A stretch of 41,737 nt of DNA, taken from positions 1 to 41,737 of the forward strand of contig ONDU01000003.1 of NCBI GenBank assembly GCA_900316615.1. Reading direction: 5' to 3'. The position numbers and the translations under genes were made by a program. Of this stretch, positions 26,615 through 34,563 are shown one piece after another. How positions within the stretch are numbered: the stretch's first letter is position 1; every line of letters starts with the position of its first letter. The notes under the pieces were generated by a model. The model was not told where the DNA came from and did not search any database. It worked only from the letters and a program-made list of their open reading frames with translations. This DNA is from an uncultured Eubacteriales bacterium (GTDB taxonomy: Bacteria > Bacillota > Clostridia > Oscillospirales > Acutalibacteraceae).

Positions 26615-26657
26615 CAAGCCTTTTCAAAGGCTTGCGGGTCAAGGGCAGAGCCCTTGA
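26615..26657. repeat. Second repeat family, copy 3
   Basis: Two hairpins in a row: CAAGCCTTT-TC-AAAGGCTTG (26615-26634) and TCAAGGGC-AGA-GCCCTTGA (26639-26657), joined by CGGG. The first and the GGGTC plus GGGCAGAG words match copy 2 (19450-19440 side) in inverse orientation. It lies between the lipoprotein gene and addB. Confidence 0.65.
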
Positions 26658-26663
26658 AAACAG

Positions 26664-26695
26664 AAAATGCCGTTTTTTGTTAAAAACGGCATTTT
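26664..26695. terminator. Terminator of the lipoprotein gene
   Basis: Stem AAAATGCCGTTTTT with AAAAACGGCATTTT around a short loop, just after the lipoprotein stop at 26704, with TTTTCTGTTTTC following on the minus strand. Confidence 0.8.
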
Positions 26696-26703
26696 CATTC
26701 TGT

Positions 26704-27531
26704 CTATCTTTCACGAACTATCGAAAATCCGCTTACAGCTCCACCGTTGCTTTCAAGATAGAAAATCAAAAACTGACTGTTTACCTTATACTTCAATATA
26801 ACAGTATCCTGCGAAAGAGGCTTGCCGTACTGCTGTATAATATAAGACATAGGATTTCCTACTGTAACTCCCTTTGAAGTGCTTGCCTTGCCCTGACCCT
26901 CAACACGGACAGTTTCTACACGCTCAACTCCGTCCTTGACATATGTGTTTACGGTCATATTGCCGAACTTGTAAGTATAAGCCTCTCCATTGTCCGCAAG
27001 AGTACTTCTGCGGTTTTCGCTTTTTTCGTCAGGCTCTCCAAATCCTCCTGCAACTGCCCTGAAATCACAGTCCAGGGTAAGCGGATAGTTGTTATATGTA
27101 ATTTTTATATCGTCTGCCGTAATCGTAACCGGAGGCTGCGTGGGTGCATGTGTAGGCGGCTCTGTAGGTACATAAACAGGCTCGTCCGTATAGTCGTCAA
27201 CAACAGGCGGAGTATATTCTTCTGCCTTTGTAGAAGTCTCAGAAGTAGCTTCCTGCTTTCTGTTTATAACAACTTCCGTAGGTTTTGGCTTTTTAGTAGC
27301 CTTTTCGGTAGGCTTTGATGTGGCTTTCGCCGTAGTTTTTTCCGAAGCACTTGTACTTGATTTCTGAGTTGTTTTTTCTGAAGGTGCTTCCGTTATTTTC
27401 TCAGTAGGCGGAAGCGTGTACTCACTGAAATCATAGTCAACAAAGCTTGTTGCATTTGATACTCCGCCCGAACACGAGGCCGCAGATACAAGTGCTGCAC
27501 CAAGCAAAACTGTAAGTATAACTTTTCTCAT
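26704..27531 (-). CDS. Secreted lipoprotein with Thr/Lys/Pro-rich linker
   Basis: A 275-residue lipoprotein: the signal MRKVILTVLLGAALVSAASC has a lipobox-type end with the Cys at 20. Residues about 40-135 are a low-complexity wall-spanning linker rich in Thr, Lys, Pro, Glu and Ser (TEKTT, KATEKATKKPKPT, PTEPPTHAPTQPPV). Residues 136-275 form a folded domain with repeated short strands (VTITADDIKITYNNYPL) that I do not recognise. The start follows AAGGAG; a promoter lies at 27592-27620 and a terminator at 26664-26695, so it is a single-gene unit. Confidence 0.8.
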   Translation of the reverse strand: MRKVILTVLLGAALVSAASCSGGVSNATSFVDYDFSEYTLPPTEKITEAPSEKTTQKSSTSASEKTTAKATSKPTEKATKKPKPTEVVINRKQEATSETSTKAEEYTPPVVDDYTDEPVYVPTEPPTHAPTQPPVTITADDIKITYNNYPLTLDCDFRAVAGGFGEPDEKSENRRSTLADNGEAYTYKFGNMTVNTYVKDGVERVETVRVEGQGKASTSKGVTVGNPMSYIIQQYGKPLSQDTVILKYKVNSQFLIFYLESNGGAVSGFSIVRER

Positions 27532-27591
27532 ATTATTTCTCCTTAATTTTTCTCATTCCAAAACATAAATACAAAACTCACATGCCTGTAT

Positions 27592-27620
27592 ATTTTACTA
27601 CACAAAATCAAAAAATACAA
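27592..27620 (-). promoter_or_regulatory. Promoter of the lipoprotein gene
   Basis: On the minus strand TTGTAT (27615-27620), 17 bases, TAAAAT (27592-27597), just after the LCP gene terminator. Confidence 0.7.
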
Positions 27621-27642
27621 CGATTATATGTCGAAAAATTAA

Positions 27643-27681
27643 GCGGCAGACAAGAATTTATAAATTCAGCTGTTCTGCCGC
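27643..27681 (-). terminator. Terminator of the LCP gene
   Basis: GCGGCAGA and TCTGCCGC arms (27643-27650 and 27674-27681) with an inner AT-rich palindrome; on the minus strand TTAATTTTT follows. Confidence 0.8.
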
Positions 27682-27689
27682 CGTTTAAA

Positions 27690-29936
27690 TCAGTCTATTC
27701 TTATATAATATGCCTGTATTATTATATCAAAAAATGCTTCCGTATCAACATGGTATTCCGCATATTTTTCTCCCATAACGGTTTTACCCGGAATTTTTAC
27801 CAAATCCTCATCAGATGAAAAGCCTCTTTGCAGAAATACACTGGCAAGATAGCTTATTTTAGTTGCATCTATATCCGTTCTGCTGTAATCCGCAACATCG
27901 TTATACAGCATAAGCGGAGTTGAAAAATCCTTTCTTGTCAGCGTTATGGCGTTATCAACAAAGCCGTCTATATAGCTCTTCTGACGCTCCATTCTGAGGT
28001 TGTTCTGATTTTCATCACCTGTTACATCTCTGGCTCTTACATATGTTTCAGCCTGAGTTCCCCAAAGGGTTATCGTTTCACCTTTTCTGAATATCGGATT
28101 CCAGCTTGTCAAATCCTCCATAACAGTTACCGTAACTCCTCCTACATCATCATTCAGTATAGGAATTACGTCAAGGTCAACGCTCATATACGCATTTACG
28201 GGTATACCGAAAAACAATCTTGATATTGAACGCTTAAGGTTGAGGTTACTCGTTTCGGCTCCGTCACCGTATGCGTGTGCAAGACATATCTGCATTTTCT
28301 GCGTACCCTTGAAGTTTCCTGCAGCATCACATATATTTACATCTACCATTGAATCTCTCGAAAGTGCCATAAGCTTATAGCTTCCCGTAGAGGTATCAAG
28401 TGCAAGTACAAATATCGAGTCTGCCTGTCCTGCCGTTCCGAATATCTCCTCGTTATGCTCCTTTGTCTTTTTATCTATACCCGAAAAAAGAATTGTAGCA
28501 ACATTCTCATTATATTTATACTTGTGTCCCTTGTATATGATATAATCATCATACATCTCAACACTTGCAGGTACTTTTACCCTTAAATCCTGATTATCCT
28601 CAAGCAGACTGTTCTTTCCCATATTAATCATAACCACAAGCGATATGACTACTACAAGAAGTATGGAAACAACTGTAATGCCTACCCTCATAAAAATAAT
28701 GAACGCTTTGCTTTTCGGCTTTTTTTTCTTTTCCAGTTCTTGTTTCCTTTTTTCCTGTTCCTGCTTTCTTTTTGATATTTTACGGTACTTTGCAACAGGA
28801 ACATCTTCCTCATCGGGATTGACGGAAAAATTATACTTTCCATAGCTTACTTCATATTCATGGTCGCTTTCCTTACTGCTGTGGTGATGGTGGTGATGAT
28901 GGTGATGATGACTGCTGCTTTCGCTTCCGCTGCTGTGGTGATGACTGTGACCGCTTTTTTCTCCGTCACTTTTCTTGCTGTCACTTTCACTTTTGCTGCT
29001 ACTGCTGTGGTGATGACTGCGACTGCTTTTTTCTCCGTTGCTTTTCTCGCTGTCACTTTCACTTTTGCTGCTACTGCTGTGGTGACGACTGCGACTGCTT
29101 TTTTCTCCGTCGCTTTTCTTGCTGTCACTTTCACTTTTGCTGCGGTGATGACTTTCGCTTTTGATTTCTTTGGTATTTTCGTTTTTGCCTCTCTCGGCTT
29201 CGTTACTGCTCACATTTTCAGCAATTTTGCTTTCCACGGCAGTACTTTCAGCACTGCTCACATTTTCAGCAATTTTGCTTTCCACGGCAGTACTTTCAGC
29301 ACTGCTCACGTTTTCTACGCTTTCAATTTCTGAACTGCTTTCTATGCTTTCATTCTTTTTGATTTCCGCTTCGTTTCTAGTATCAGCTTCACCCTCGCCT
29401 GTACTGCTGTGGCTGTGATGGTGGTGATGACTGCTTTCGCTGTCACTTTTTTTATTTTCATCTTCGCTTGTACTGCTGTGGCTGTGATGGCGGTGATGAT
29501 GGTGGTGATGTGTACTTTTGGCTTCTTCTCCTGATGTATCAGACGCTGCTTTTGCAGTTTCATCAATAAAGGCTTTGTCAGATACTCTGCCTGAAACTTC
29601 TTCAGTACTGTCACCGTCAAAATCCTCTGAAATACTTTCTCTGACCGAAGCTTTGCTGTTTTTACTTTCACTTAGATTTTTCTTTAAATTTTCACCTATA
29701 CTCTTAAAGGGATTTTGTATGCTTTTTTTATTACTGCTCTTTTTGCTTTCTTCTTTTATTTCGCCGTTCGCGAGAATTTTTTCAAAGACTACCGTCTTTG
29801 AACTGAAGCTGTCCAAGCTTATATCATCATCTGTGCTGTTACTATCTGTTACATCGTCAAATATGCCGCCACCCGAAACAGATGTTACATCTGCTTCGGA
29901 ATCCGCTACTTTATCCTTACGATTTCGCAGGTTCAT
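27690..29936 (-). CDS. LytR-CpsA-Psr (LCP) ligase with large His/Ser-rich cytoplasmic region
   Basis: A 748-residue LCP protein, far longer than the usual 300-450. A single membrane helix at 411-438 separates a cytoplasmic part from an external LCP domain at about 482-665, which shows ADSIFVLALDTSTGSYKLMALSRDSMVDV and the Arg-rich VRARDVTGDENQNNLRMERQK. LCP proteins attach glycopolymers such as teichoic acid or capsule to peptidoglycan. The cytoplasmic 410 residues are disordered and rich in Ser, Glu, Lys and His: His runs at 143-151, 170-174 and 343-352 (ten His), two exact 16-residue repeats (211-242), and three 24-residue repeats (267-338). A basic coiled-coil-like stretch (384-410) precedes the membrane. 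The start overlaps the sortase gene by 20 bases and its GGAG site lies inside it. Confidence 0.92.
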   Translation of the reverse strand: MNLRNRKDKVADSEADVTSVSGGGIFDDVTDSNSTDDDISLDSFSSKTVVFEKILANGEIKEESKKSSNKKSIQNPFKSIGENLKKNLSESKNSKASVRESISEDFDGDSTEEVSGRVSDKAFIDETAKAASDTSGEEAKSTHHHHHHRHHSHSSTSEDENKKSDSESSHHHHHSHSSTGEGEADTRNEAEIKKNESIESSSEIESVENVSSAESTAVESKIAENVSSAESTAVESKIAENVSSNEAERGKNENTKEIKSESHHRSKSESDSKKSDGEKSSRSRHHSSSSKSESDSEKSNGEKSSRSHHHSSSSKSESDSKKSDGEKSGHSHHHSSGSESSSHHHHHHHHHHSSKESDHEYEVSYGKYNFSVNPDEEDVPVAKYRKISKRKQEQEKRKQELEKKKKPKSKAFIIFMRVGITVVSILLVVVISLVVMINMGKNSLLEDNQDLRVKVPASVEMYDDYIIYKGHKYKYNENVATILFSGIDKKTKEHNEEIFGTAGQADSIFVLALDTSTGSYKLMALSRDSMVDVNICDAAGNFKGTQKMQICLAHAYGDGAETSNLNLKRSISRLFFGIPVNAYMSVDLDVIPILNDDVGGVTVTVMEDLTSWNPIFRKGETITLWGTQAETYVRARDVTGDENQNNLRMERQKSYIDGFVDNAITLTRKDFSTPLMLYNDVADYSRTDIDATKISYLASVFLQRGFSSDEDLVKIPGKTVMGEKYAEYHVDTEAFFDIIIQAYYIRID
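28923..29138 (-). repeat. Three tandem 72-bp units in the LCP gene
   Basis: Three imperfect in-frame 72-bp units encoding residues 267-290, 291-314 and 315-338, each beginning KSESDS and ending in an HHSSSS-like stretch. The near identity at the DNA level points to recent expansion. Confidence 0.85.
29211..29306 (-). repeat. Two tandem 48-bp units in the LCP gene
   Basis: Two units that look identical by eye, encoding SSAESTAVESKIAENV twice (residues 211-226 and 227-242). Confidence 0.85.
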
Positions 29937-30759
29937 CTTTTATCAACACTCCTTGTACCAAATATCTTGATGAACCCGAGCTTCCAAGACACGTACTTAA
30001 AGTTATTATCTTATCATCGGTATTTATATCAACCTTACGTGTATTAAACGTCAGAGCCGCTGTGGGGTTTTGTGCGTACTCAAGATAATTTTTAAATTCT
30101 TCCTTATTGCTGAAATCAAAAGAACTCAGTATATGTCTGTCATCATATTCGTATGCAGAAAAAATTTTGTATGTAAGAGTTCTTTCCGGAAGATATATGT
30201 ATATTTTATCATTTTTATCAAAAAAGCTCTTGTTCTGAAAACTGTGAAGACCTCTGAACATTGAACCATTCTGCATATTGTGTCCGTAAAGTATGGTATT
30301 GGGGTCGGAAAAATCTTTTTTATTCTCTTTTTCCGTATATATACATCCTGCAAATGCACTTTCCTTGTACATATTGTGGTGCAGATAATACTCATCATCT
30401 TCTCCGGAATACTGTGCAACAGGATAATCTACCATAGTATTAGGTATCTTTATCCATGCGTAAAGGTCAGGATTTATTTTCCAAAGCTCGGTAAAATTAA
30501 TTCCTCCGTTTACCGTATCCCTTACAATATCAGGTGCCACGTTGTCAAGCGGTGCGTCCGGCGTATCTTCATTACTGGGATTTCCTGTATAAATTTGTTC
30601 GGTTGCCGTTACCTTAACCTTTTCCTTAAAATCATCATACTCATTTCCGCCTGTATATACGTTGTAAAGATAAATGCAAACTCCTATAAGACCCGCTATA
30701 GTTAAAAAAACTGCTATTACAAATATTAGCTTCCATACATTTTGTTTGTTTTCTTCCAT
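29917..30759 (-). CDS. srtB: Class B sortase
   Basis: A 280-residue membrane transpeptidase that links secreted proteins to the cell wall. One N-terminal membrane anchor at about 11-33 is followed by a linker and the sortase domain. The catalytic residues are visible: His 160 in ILYGHNM, Cys 257 in ITLSTCLGS and Arg 265 in SSRYLVQG. The long insert before TLSTC and the domain's overall layout fit class B. Start taken at ATG 30759, with AGGGTGAG just upstream, over an in-frame GTG three codons earlier. The gene directly upstream encodes a small protein with an SPKTG sorting signal, the most likely substrate. The LCP gene overlaps its end by 20 bases. Confidence 0.92.
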   Translation of the reverse strand: MEENKQNVWKLIFVIAVFLTIAGLIGVCIYLYNVYTGGNEYDDFKEKVKVTATEQIYTGNPSNEDTPDAPLDNVAPDIVRDTVNGGINFTELWKINPDLYAWIKIPNTMVDYPVAQYSGEDDEYYLHHNMYKESAFAGCIYTEKENKKDFSDPNTILYGHNMQNGSMFRGLHSFQNKSFFDKNDKIYIYLPERTLTYKIFSAYEYDDRHILSSFDFSNKEEFKNYLEYAQNPTAALTFNTRKVDINTDDKIITLSTCLGSSGSSRYLVQGVLIKDEPAKS

Positions 30760-30786
30760 AACACTCACCCTTGTTTTTCCTAAACA

Positions 30787-30818
30787 ACAAAACCACGCTC
30801 TAATCAGCGTGGTTTTGT
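30787..30818. terminator. Terminator between the SPKTG gene and srtB
   Basis: A 13-bp perfect stem (ACAAAACCACGCT with its complement, 6-base loop). On the minus strand TTGTTGTTTAGG follows, a fair U-tract. It may reduce read-through so that far more of the small substrate is made than of the sortase. Confidence 0.75.
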
Positions 30819-30831
30819 GATTCGCACAAAA

Positions 30832-31101
30832 TTATTCGCTCATCTTCTTTTTAGCAACTACTGCTAAGCTACCACAGGCAAGAACTCCCAAAACTGCAAA
30901 TATAGCATCAGAATCCGAAACTCCGGTCTTCGGTGACATATCAACAACTCTGCCGTAGGCTACTTGTTGATAACCCGGATAACCCCAGCATCTGTTCCAA
31001 CCTCTTTCAGTAGGCAACTCGGGACTCTCCGCAGCCAAAGCAGTTACACAGCTTATTGCTATAAGCGAAACAGACAATAAAGCTACAGCTAACTTTCTCA
31101 T
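30832..31101 (-). CDS. Tiny sortase-anchored surface peptide (SPKTG signal)
   Basis: An 89-residue preprotein. Residues 1-23 are a signal peptide (LAVALLSVSLIAISCVTALAA). A C-terminal sorting signal is complete: SPKTG at 56-60, a hydrophobic stretch at about 66-82, and the basic tail AKKKMSE. If processed, the wall-bound product is only about 36 residues, with aromatic and Gly-rich WNRCWGYPGYQQVAYGR and one Cys. SPKTG and related PPKTG motifs are the known targets of the class B sortase of Clostridioides difficile, so the adjacent srtB is the likely enzyme. Start at ATG 31101, 8 bases after GGAGG. A perfect -10 promoter drives it. Confidence 0.8.
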   Translation of the reverse strand: MRKLAVALLSVSLIAISCVTALAAESPELPTERGWNRCWGYPGYQQVAYGRVVDMSPKTGVSDSDAIFAVLGVLACGSLAVVAKKKMSE

Positions 31102-31207
31102 CGCTAAATACCTCCTACACACAGCCAAAGATTACAATGCTTACAACTTTGAATAACTTTCGCTATAAATATTTATTCAGTATCTCCATACTAAATATCT
31201 CTTTATG

Positions 31208-31236
31208 ATTATAACACTTATTTTCATTTTTGTAAA
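31208..31236 (-). promoter_or_regulatory. Strong promoter of the SPKTG-srtB-LCP cluster
   Basis: On the minus strand TTTACA (31231-31236), 17 bases, TATAAT (31208-31213); leader of about 100 bases with GGAGG before the start at 31101. Confidence 0.8.
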
Positions 31237-31332
31237 TAGATTTTTGAAAATAATTAATACCACTTTTGTAAATCTATTATTAATTCTTTGCTTTAAGCAG
31301 CCATTAAGACAGAAATGAATTTTTGTTATTGA

Positions 31333-33648
31333 TTACATAGCTTTTACAGTAAGCTCATCGTTTTCTACGGTAAGTGCCGCTGCTGTAATCACTCCCTCAC
31401 CATGGCTTATTATCTCGGAAGCGATTTTATCTTCAACATTATGCCTTATATAATTCCTTATATCTCTCGCACCGCTCTTGCCTCCAGTTGATTTTTCAGC
31501 TATAAAGTCAACAGAAAGATCATCAAATACAAATTTTATACCCTTTTCGCTGAGCGAGGACACATATTCACTCAAAACGAGTCTTGCAATACCCTTGAAA
31601 TCCTCTTTATTAAGACTTCTGAAAACTATAATGTCATCTACTCTTGCAAGAAATTCAGGTCTTAAAAACTCTCTCAAAGCTTTAAGAACATGTTCCTTAT
31701 TGGCTTCCTCCTCGGTTTTTCCGAAGCCAAGTGCCGATTCAGTCTTGTTACTTCCCGCATTTGAGGTCATAACTATTACGGTATTTTCAAAATTTACAAC
31801 TCTTCCGTGAGCGTCTGTAACCTTTCCTTCATCGAGAATTTGAAGCAGTATATTGAGAACATCGGGGTGAGCCTTTTCTATTTCGTCAAAAAGCAAAACC
31901 GAATAAGGCTTTCTTCTTACCTTCTCAGTAACCTGTCCCGCTTCGTCATATCCGACATATCCGGGCGGTGAGCCTATAATTTTGGATACCGCATGCTTCT
32001 CCATATACTCGGACATATCGAGCCTTATAAGCGTTTCGGGAGTATCAAAAAGCTCCTCAGCAAGCACCTTTACAATCTCGGTCTTTCCTACACCCGTAGG
32101 ACCTACAAATATAAACGATGCAGGTCTTCTGCGCGGACTTATCTGCACGCGGCTTCTTCTTACTGCCCTCGCAATAGCGGATATCGCCTCGTCCTGACCT
32201 ATTATATGCTTTTTCATAGAGATTTCCAGCTCTGCCAGCTTGTTAAGCTCATTTTCCTCTACACGCTGTGCCGGAATACCTGTCCAAAGCTCTATAACAT
32301 GAGCCAAATCCTTATCCGTTACCTCAGCTCCTAAAGCCTCAGGCTCTATCTTACTTATTTTATTTTTTAATTGTGCAATTTCAGCCTTGATTTTTGCTAC
32401 AGCCTCATAGTCTATTACGTCCTGATTTTCTGTAAGCTCTTCCTCTCTTGTTTTAAGGTATCTCAATTCATCGGTAAGCTTATCGTACTCTTCCATTGCC
32501 TTACAGCTCAACGCTGCACACGCACATGCTTCATCAAGCAAATCTATTGCCTTATCGGGCAAAAATCTGTCTGTTATATATCTTTCCGAAAGAACAACCG
32601 CTCTGCGTATAATATTTTCGGGTACGCAAACTCTGTGATGCTTTTCATAATAAGACTTTACTCCCAACAAAACCTCAGTTGTGTCTTTTATCGAAGGCTC
32701 GTTTACAGTAACAGGCTGAAAACGTCTTTCAAGTGCTGCGTCCTTTTCTATATACTTTCTGTACTCATTAAAGGTGGTAGCTCCTATTACCTGAATCTCA
32801 CCTCTTGAGAGTGCCGGCTTGAGAATGTTGGCAGCATTCATTGTTCCCTCGGCATCACCTGTTCCGACAAGGTTATGAACTTCATCTATAAAAAGTATTA
32901 TGTTTCCTGCTGCCTTTACCTCTGCCGTAAGTCCTTTTATTCTGCTCTCAAACTGTCCCCTGAACTGCGTTCCTGCTATCAAAGATGTCAGGTCAAGAAG
33001 CTGTATTTCCTTATCTTTAAGTCTCTGCGGAACGTCTCCCTTTGCTATTCTGAGTGCAAGACCTTCGGCTATTGCTGTTTTTCCTACTCCGGGTTCTCCT
33101 ATAAGACAGGGATTGTTCTTGCTTCTTCTTGATAATATCTGGATAACCCTTGCTATCTCCTGATCTCTTCCTATAACTCTGTCGAGCTTGCCTTTTTTTG
33201 CCCTGTCGGTAAGGTTCGTACAGTATGCGTCTATATGCTTGTGTCCGGCTTCCTTATCCTTTCTGCTCTTTCCCTGCTGCTTTTTATCTCGTCCCGCATT
33301 TCCCCCAAATATTCCGAAAGGAAACGTAGGTGCTCCGCCTTTGGAAAATTTGTCGGGATCATCTCCATCGTTATCATCTTCCCCTATAGGAAAGCCTGCA
33401 TCTCCAAGCATATCACTCAAATCAGACATACCCGGAATTTCACCGCCGTTCATTTCCAAAAGACTGTCCATGGAATCCTGCATATTTTCAAGCTGTTCGC
33501 TTGTAATTCCCATTTTGTTCATCAAATCCTTTACGGGCTTGATATTAAGCTTATCTGCACAGCTCAGACAGTAACCCTTTTGATTGTTTCCGGAGCTGTC
33601 CGCAATAAACACCACAGCAGGTCTTTTTCCACAATTACTACAAAGCAT
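31333..33648 (-). CDS. ClpE/ClpC-type AAA+ unfoldase with N-terminal zinc finger
   Basis: A 771-residue Clp ATPase. The N terminus has a four-Cys zinc finger (C3, C6, C27, C30), like B. subtilis ClpE. A Gly-rich linker follows to about 130. The first AAA domain has Walker A GEPGVGKTAIAEGLA and ILFIDEVHNLVG; a UVR-like coiled segment lies in the middle; the second AAA domain has VGPTGVGKTEIVKVLAEE and VLLFDEIEKAHPDV. The ClpP-binding loop is present as ALGFGK, so it should work with ClpP to degrade damaged proteins. The ClpC-type N domain is absent, replaced by the zinc finger. The start follows GAGGAG. A cloverleaf repeat lies between it and pgsA. Confidence 0.92.
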   Translation of the reverse strand: MLCSNCGKRPAVVFIADSSGNNQKGYCLSCADKLNIKPVKDLMNKMGITSEQLENMQDSMDSLLEMNGGEIPGMSDLSDMLGDAGFPIGEDDNDGDDPDKFSKGGAPTFPFGIFGGNAGRDKKQQGKSRKDKEAGHKHIDAYCTNLTDRAKKGKLDRVIGRDQEIARVIQILSRRSKNNPCLIGEPGVGKTAIAEGLALRIAKGDVPQRLKDKEIQLLDLTSLIAGTQFRGQFESRIKGLTAEVKAAGNIILFIDEVHNLVGTGDAEGTMNAANILKPALSRGEIQVIGATTFNEYRKYIEKDAALERRFQPVTVNEPSIKDTTEVLLGVKSYYEKHHRVCVPENIIRRAVVLSERYITDRFLPDKAIDLLDEACACAALSCKAMEEYDKLTDELRYLKTREEELTENQDVIDYEAVAKIKAEIAQLKNKISKIEPEALGAEVTDKDLAHVIELWTGIPAQRVEENELNKLAELEISMKKHIIGQDEAISAIARAVRRSRVQISPRRRPASFIFVGPTGVGKTEIVKVLAEELFDTPETLIRLDMSEYMEKHAVSKIIGSPPGYVGYDEAGQVTEKVRRKPYSVLLFDEIEKAHPDVLNILLQILDEGKVTDAHGRVVNFENTVIVMTSNAGSNKTESALGFGKTEEEANKEHVLKALREFLRPEFLARVDDIIVFRSLNKEDFKGIARLVLSEYVSSLSEKGIKFVFDDLSVDFIAEKSTGGKSGARDIRNYIRHNVEDKIASEIISHGEGVITAAALTVENDELTVKAM

Positions 33649-33735
33649 AAAATTAACTCCTCAATATAAAATTTATATACAAAATACAACTTGTTTTCTT
33701 TTATTAAAGCTCATTCCTTCGGCTTTGCTCATACT

Positions 33736-33830
33736 GCGATTGCAGTCCGCAGCGGCATATGCCGCTGCGGAAATTAAGGCTTAGCCTTAATTTTTGTTTC
33801 GGACATTTGTCCGAAACAGTCTGCAATCGC
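33736..33830 (+). repeat. Cloverleaf palindromic element, copy B
   Basis: The outer stem GCGATTGCAG (33736-33745) with CTGCAATCGC (33821-33830) encloses a perfect 26-base palindrome (33746-33771), AATTAAGGCT/AGCCTTAATT (33772-33781/33783-33792) and TGTTTCGGACA/TGTCCGAAACA (33795-33805/33808-33818). The left flank TTCGGCTTTGCTCATACT is shared with copies C, D and E. It is antisense to the operon and ends 8 bases from the pgsA stop. Confidence 0.85.
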
Positions 33831-33838
33831 CGCACTTT

Positions 33839-34480
33839 TCAACATTCAAGCTTTTCCGAAGCTTCCTGAGTACCATTATGCAAATTCTTAACAAGAAGCA
33901 GAAATACTCTGGCATAATTCAAAAGTGCAAAAATCATAGCAAATACCGTAAGTCCAATCAAAAATACAGTAAGATATGGTATATCATAGTGAAGCACTGA
34001 TTTATACAGAACTATAGAAACTACAGAAACGTAAAAAATTACCGTTGCCGCTTTACCGTACCATTTTGCTGCAGGAGGCACTATACCTTTTTTAAGAAGA
34101 TAGAAGCCTCCCGCAAGCATAAGAACATCTTTTATTACCAAAACAGATACAAACGGAAAAATCACAGGAATAAGTATTCCAAAGCATATAACCACTGCCA
34201 CCAGAGTTAATTTATCCGCAATAGGATCAAGCAGCTTTCCGAGCTTTGACACCTGATTAAGCTTTCTGGCAAGCAAGCCGTCCAGACAATCACTTATTCC
34301 TGACAAAAGTATGAAGCTGAATGCTTCTATATAACTTCCCGAAATAAAAAACAGAACAAAAGGTATTATAAGCAAAATTCTGAAAAAAGATATGCAGTTT
34401 GGCACGGTAAAAATCATATCGGAGTCCTTATCCTCACAGGGCTTCAATATCTTCGTATCTTTATCATCAACATTAGACAT
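33839..34480 (-). CDS. pgsA: CDP-alcohol phosphatidyltransferase (PgsA-like)
   Basis: A 213-residue integral membrane enzyme of the CDP-alcohol phosphatidyltransferase family, which makes phosphatidylglycerol phosphate from CDP-diacylglycerol. The full family motif is present: D67-G-x2-A71-R72-x8-G81-x3-D85-x3-D89. About five or six membrane helices follow a short acidic N terminus. Start at ATG 34480 with AAAAGGAG upstream; the longer frame to 34504 opens with TTG and is less likely. The CvpA-like gene lies 83 bases upstream and the Clp gene follows. PgsA is the usual assignment; a different alcohol acceptor cannot be excluded. Confidence 0.9.
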   Translation of the reverse strand: MSNVDDKDTKILKPCEDKDSDMIFTVPNCISFFRILLIIPFVLFFISGSYIEAFSFILLSGISDCLDGLLARKLNQVSKLGKLLDPIADKLTLVAVVICFGILIPVIFPFVSVLVIKDVLMLAGGFYLLKKGIVPPAAKWYGKAATVIFYVSVVSIVLYKSVLHYDIPYLTVFLIGLTVFAMIFALLNYARVFLLLVKNLHNGTQEASEKLEC

Positions 34481-34563
34481 TAAAAGAATTTCTCTCCTTT
34501 TCAAACCATTCCTGCAAAAATCAAGAATTCTTGTTAGCAGATAAATAAATATTTACCTACGCT

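Noticed and set aside
28860-29333. Long open frames on both strands across the LCP repeat region
   Set aside because: They are shadows of low-complexity Ser/His codon repeats; the LCP frame has the family domain and ribosome site.
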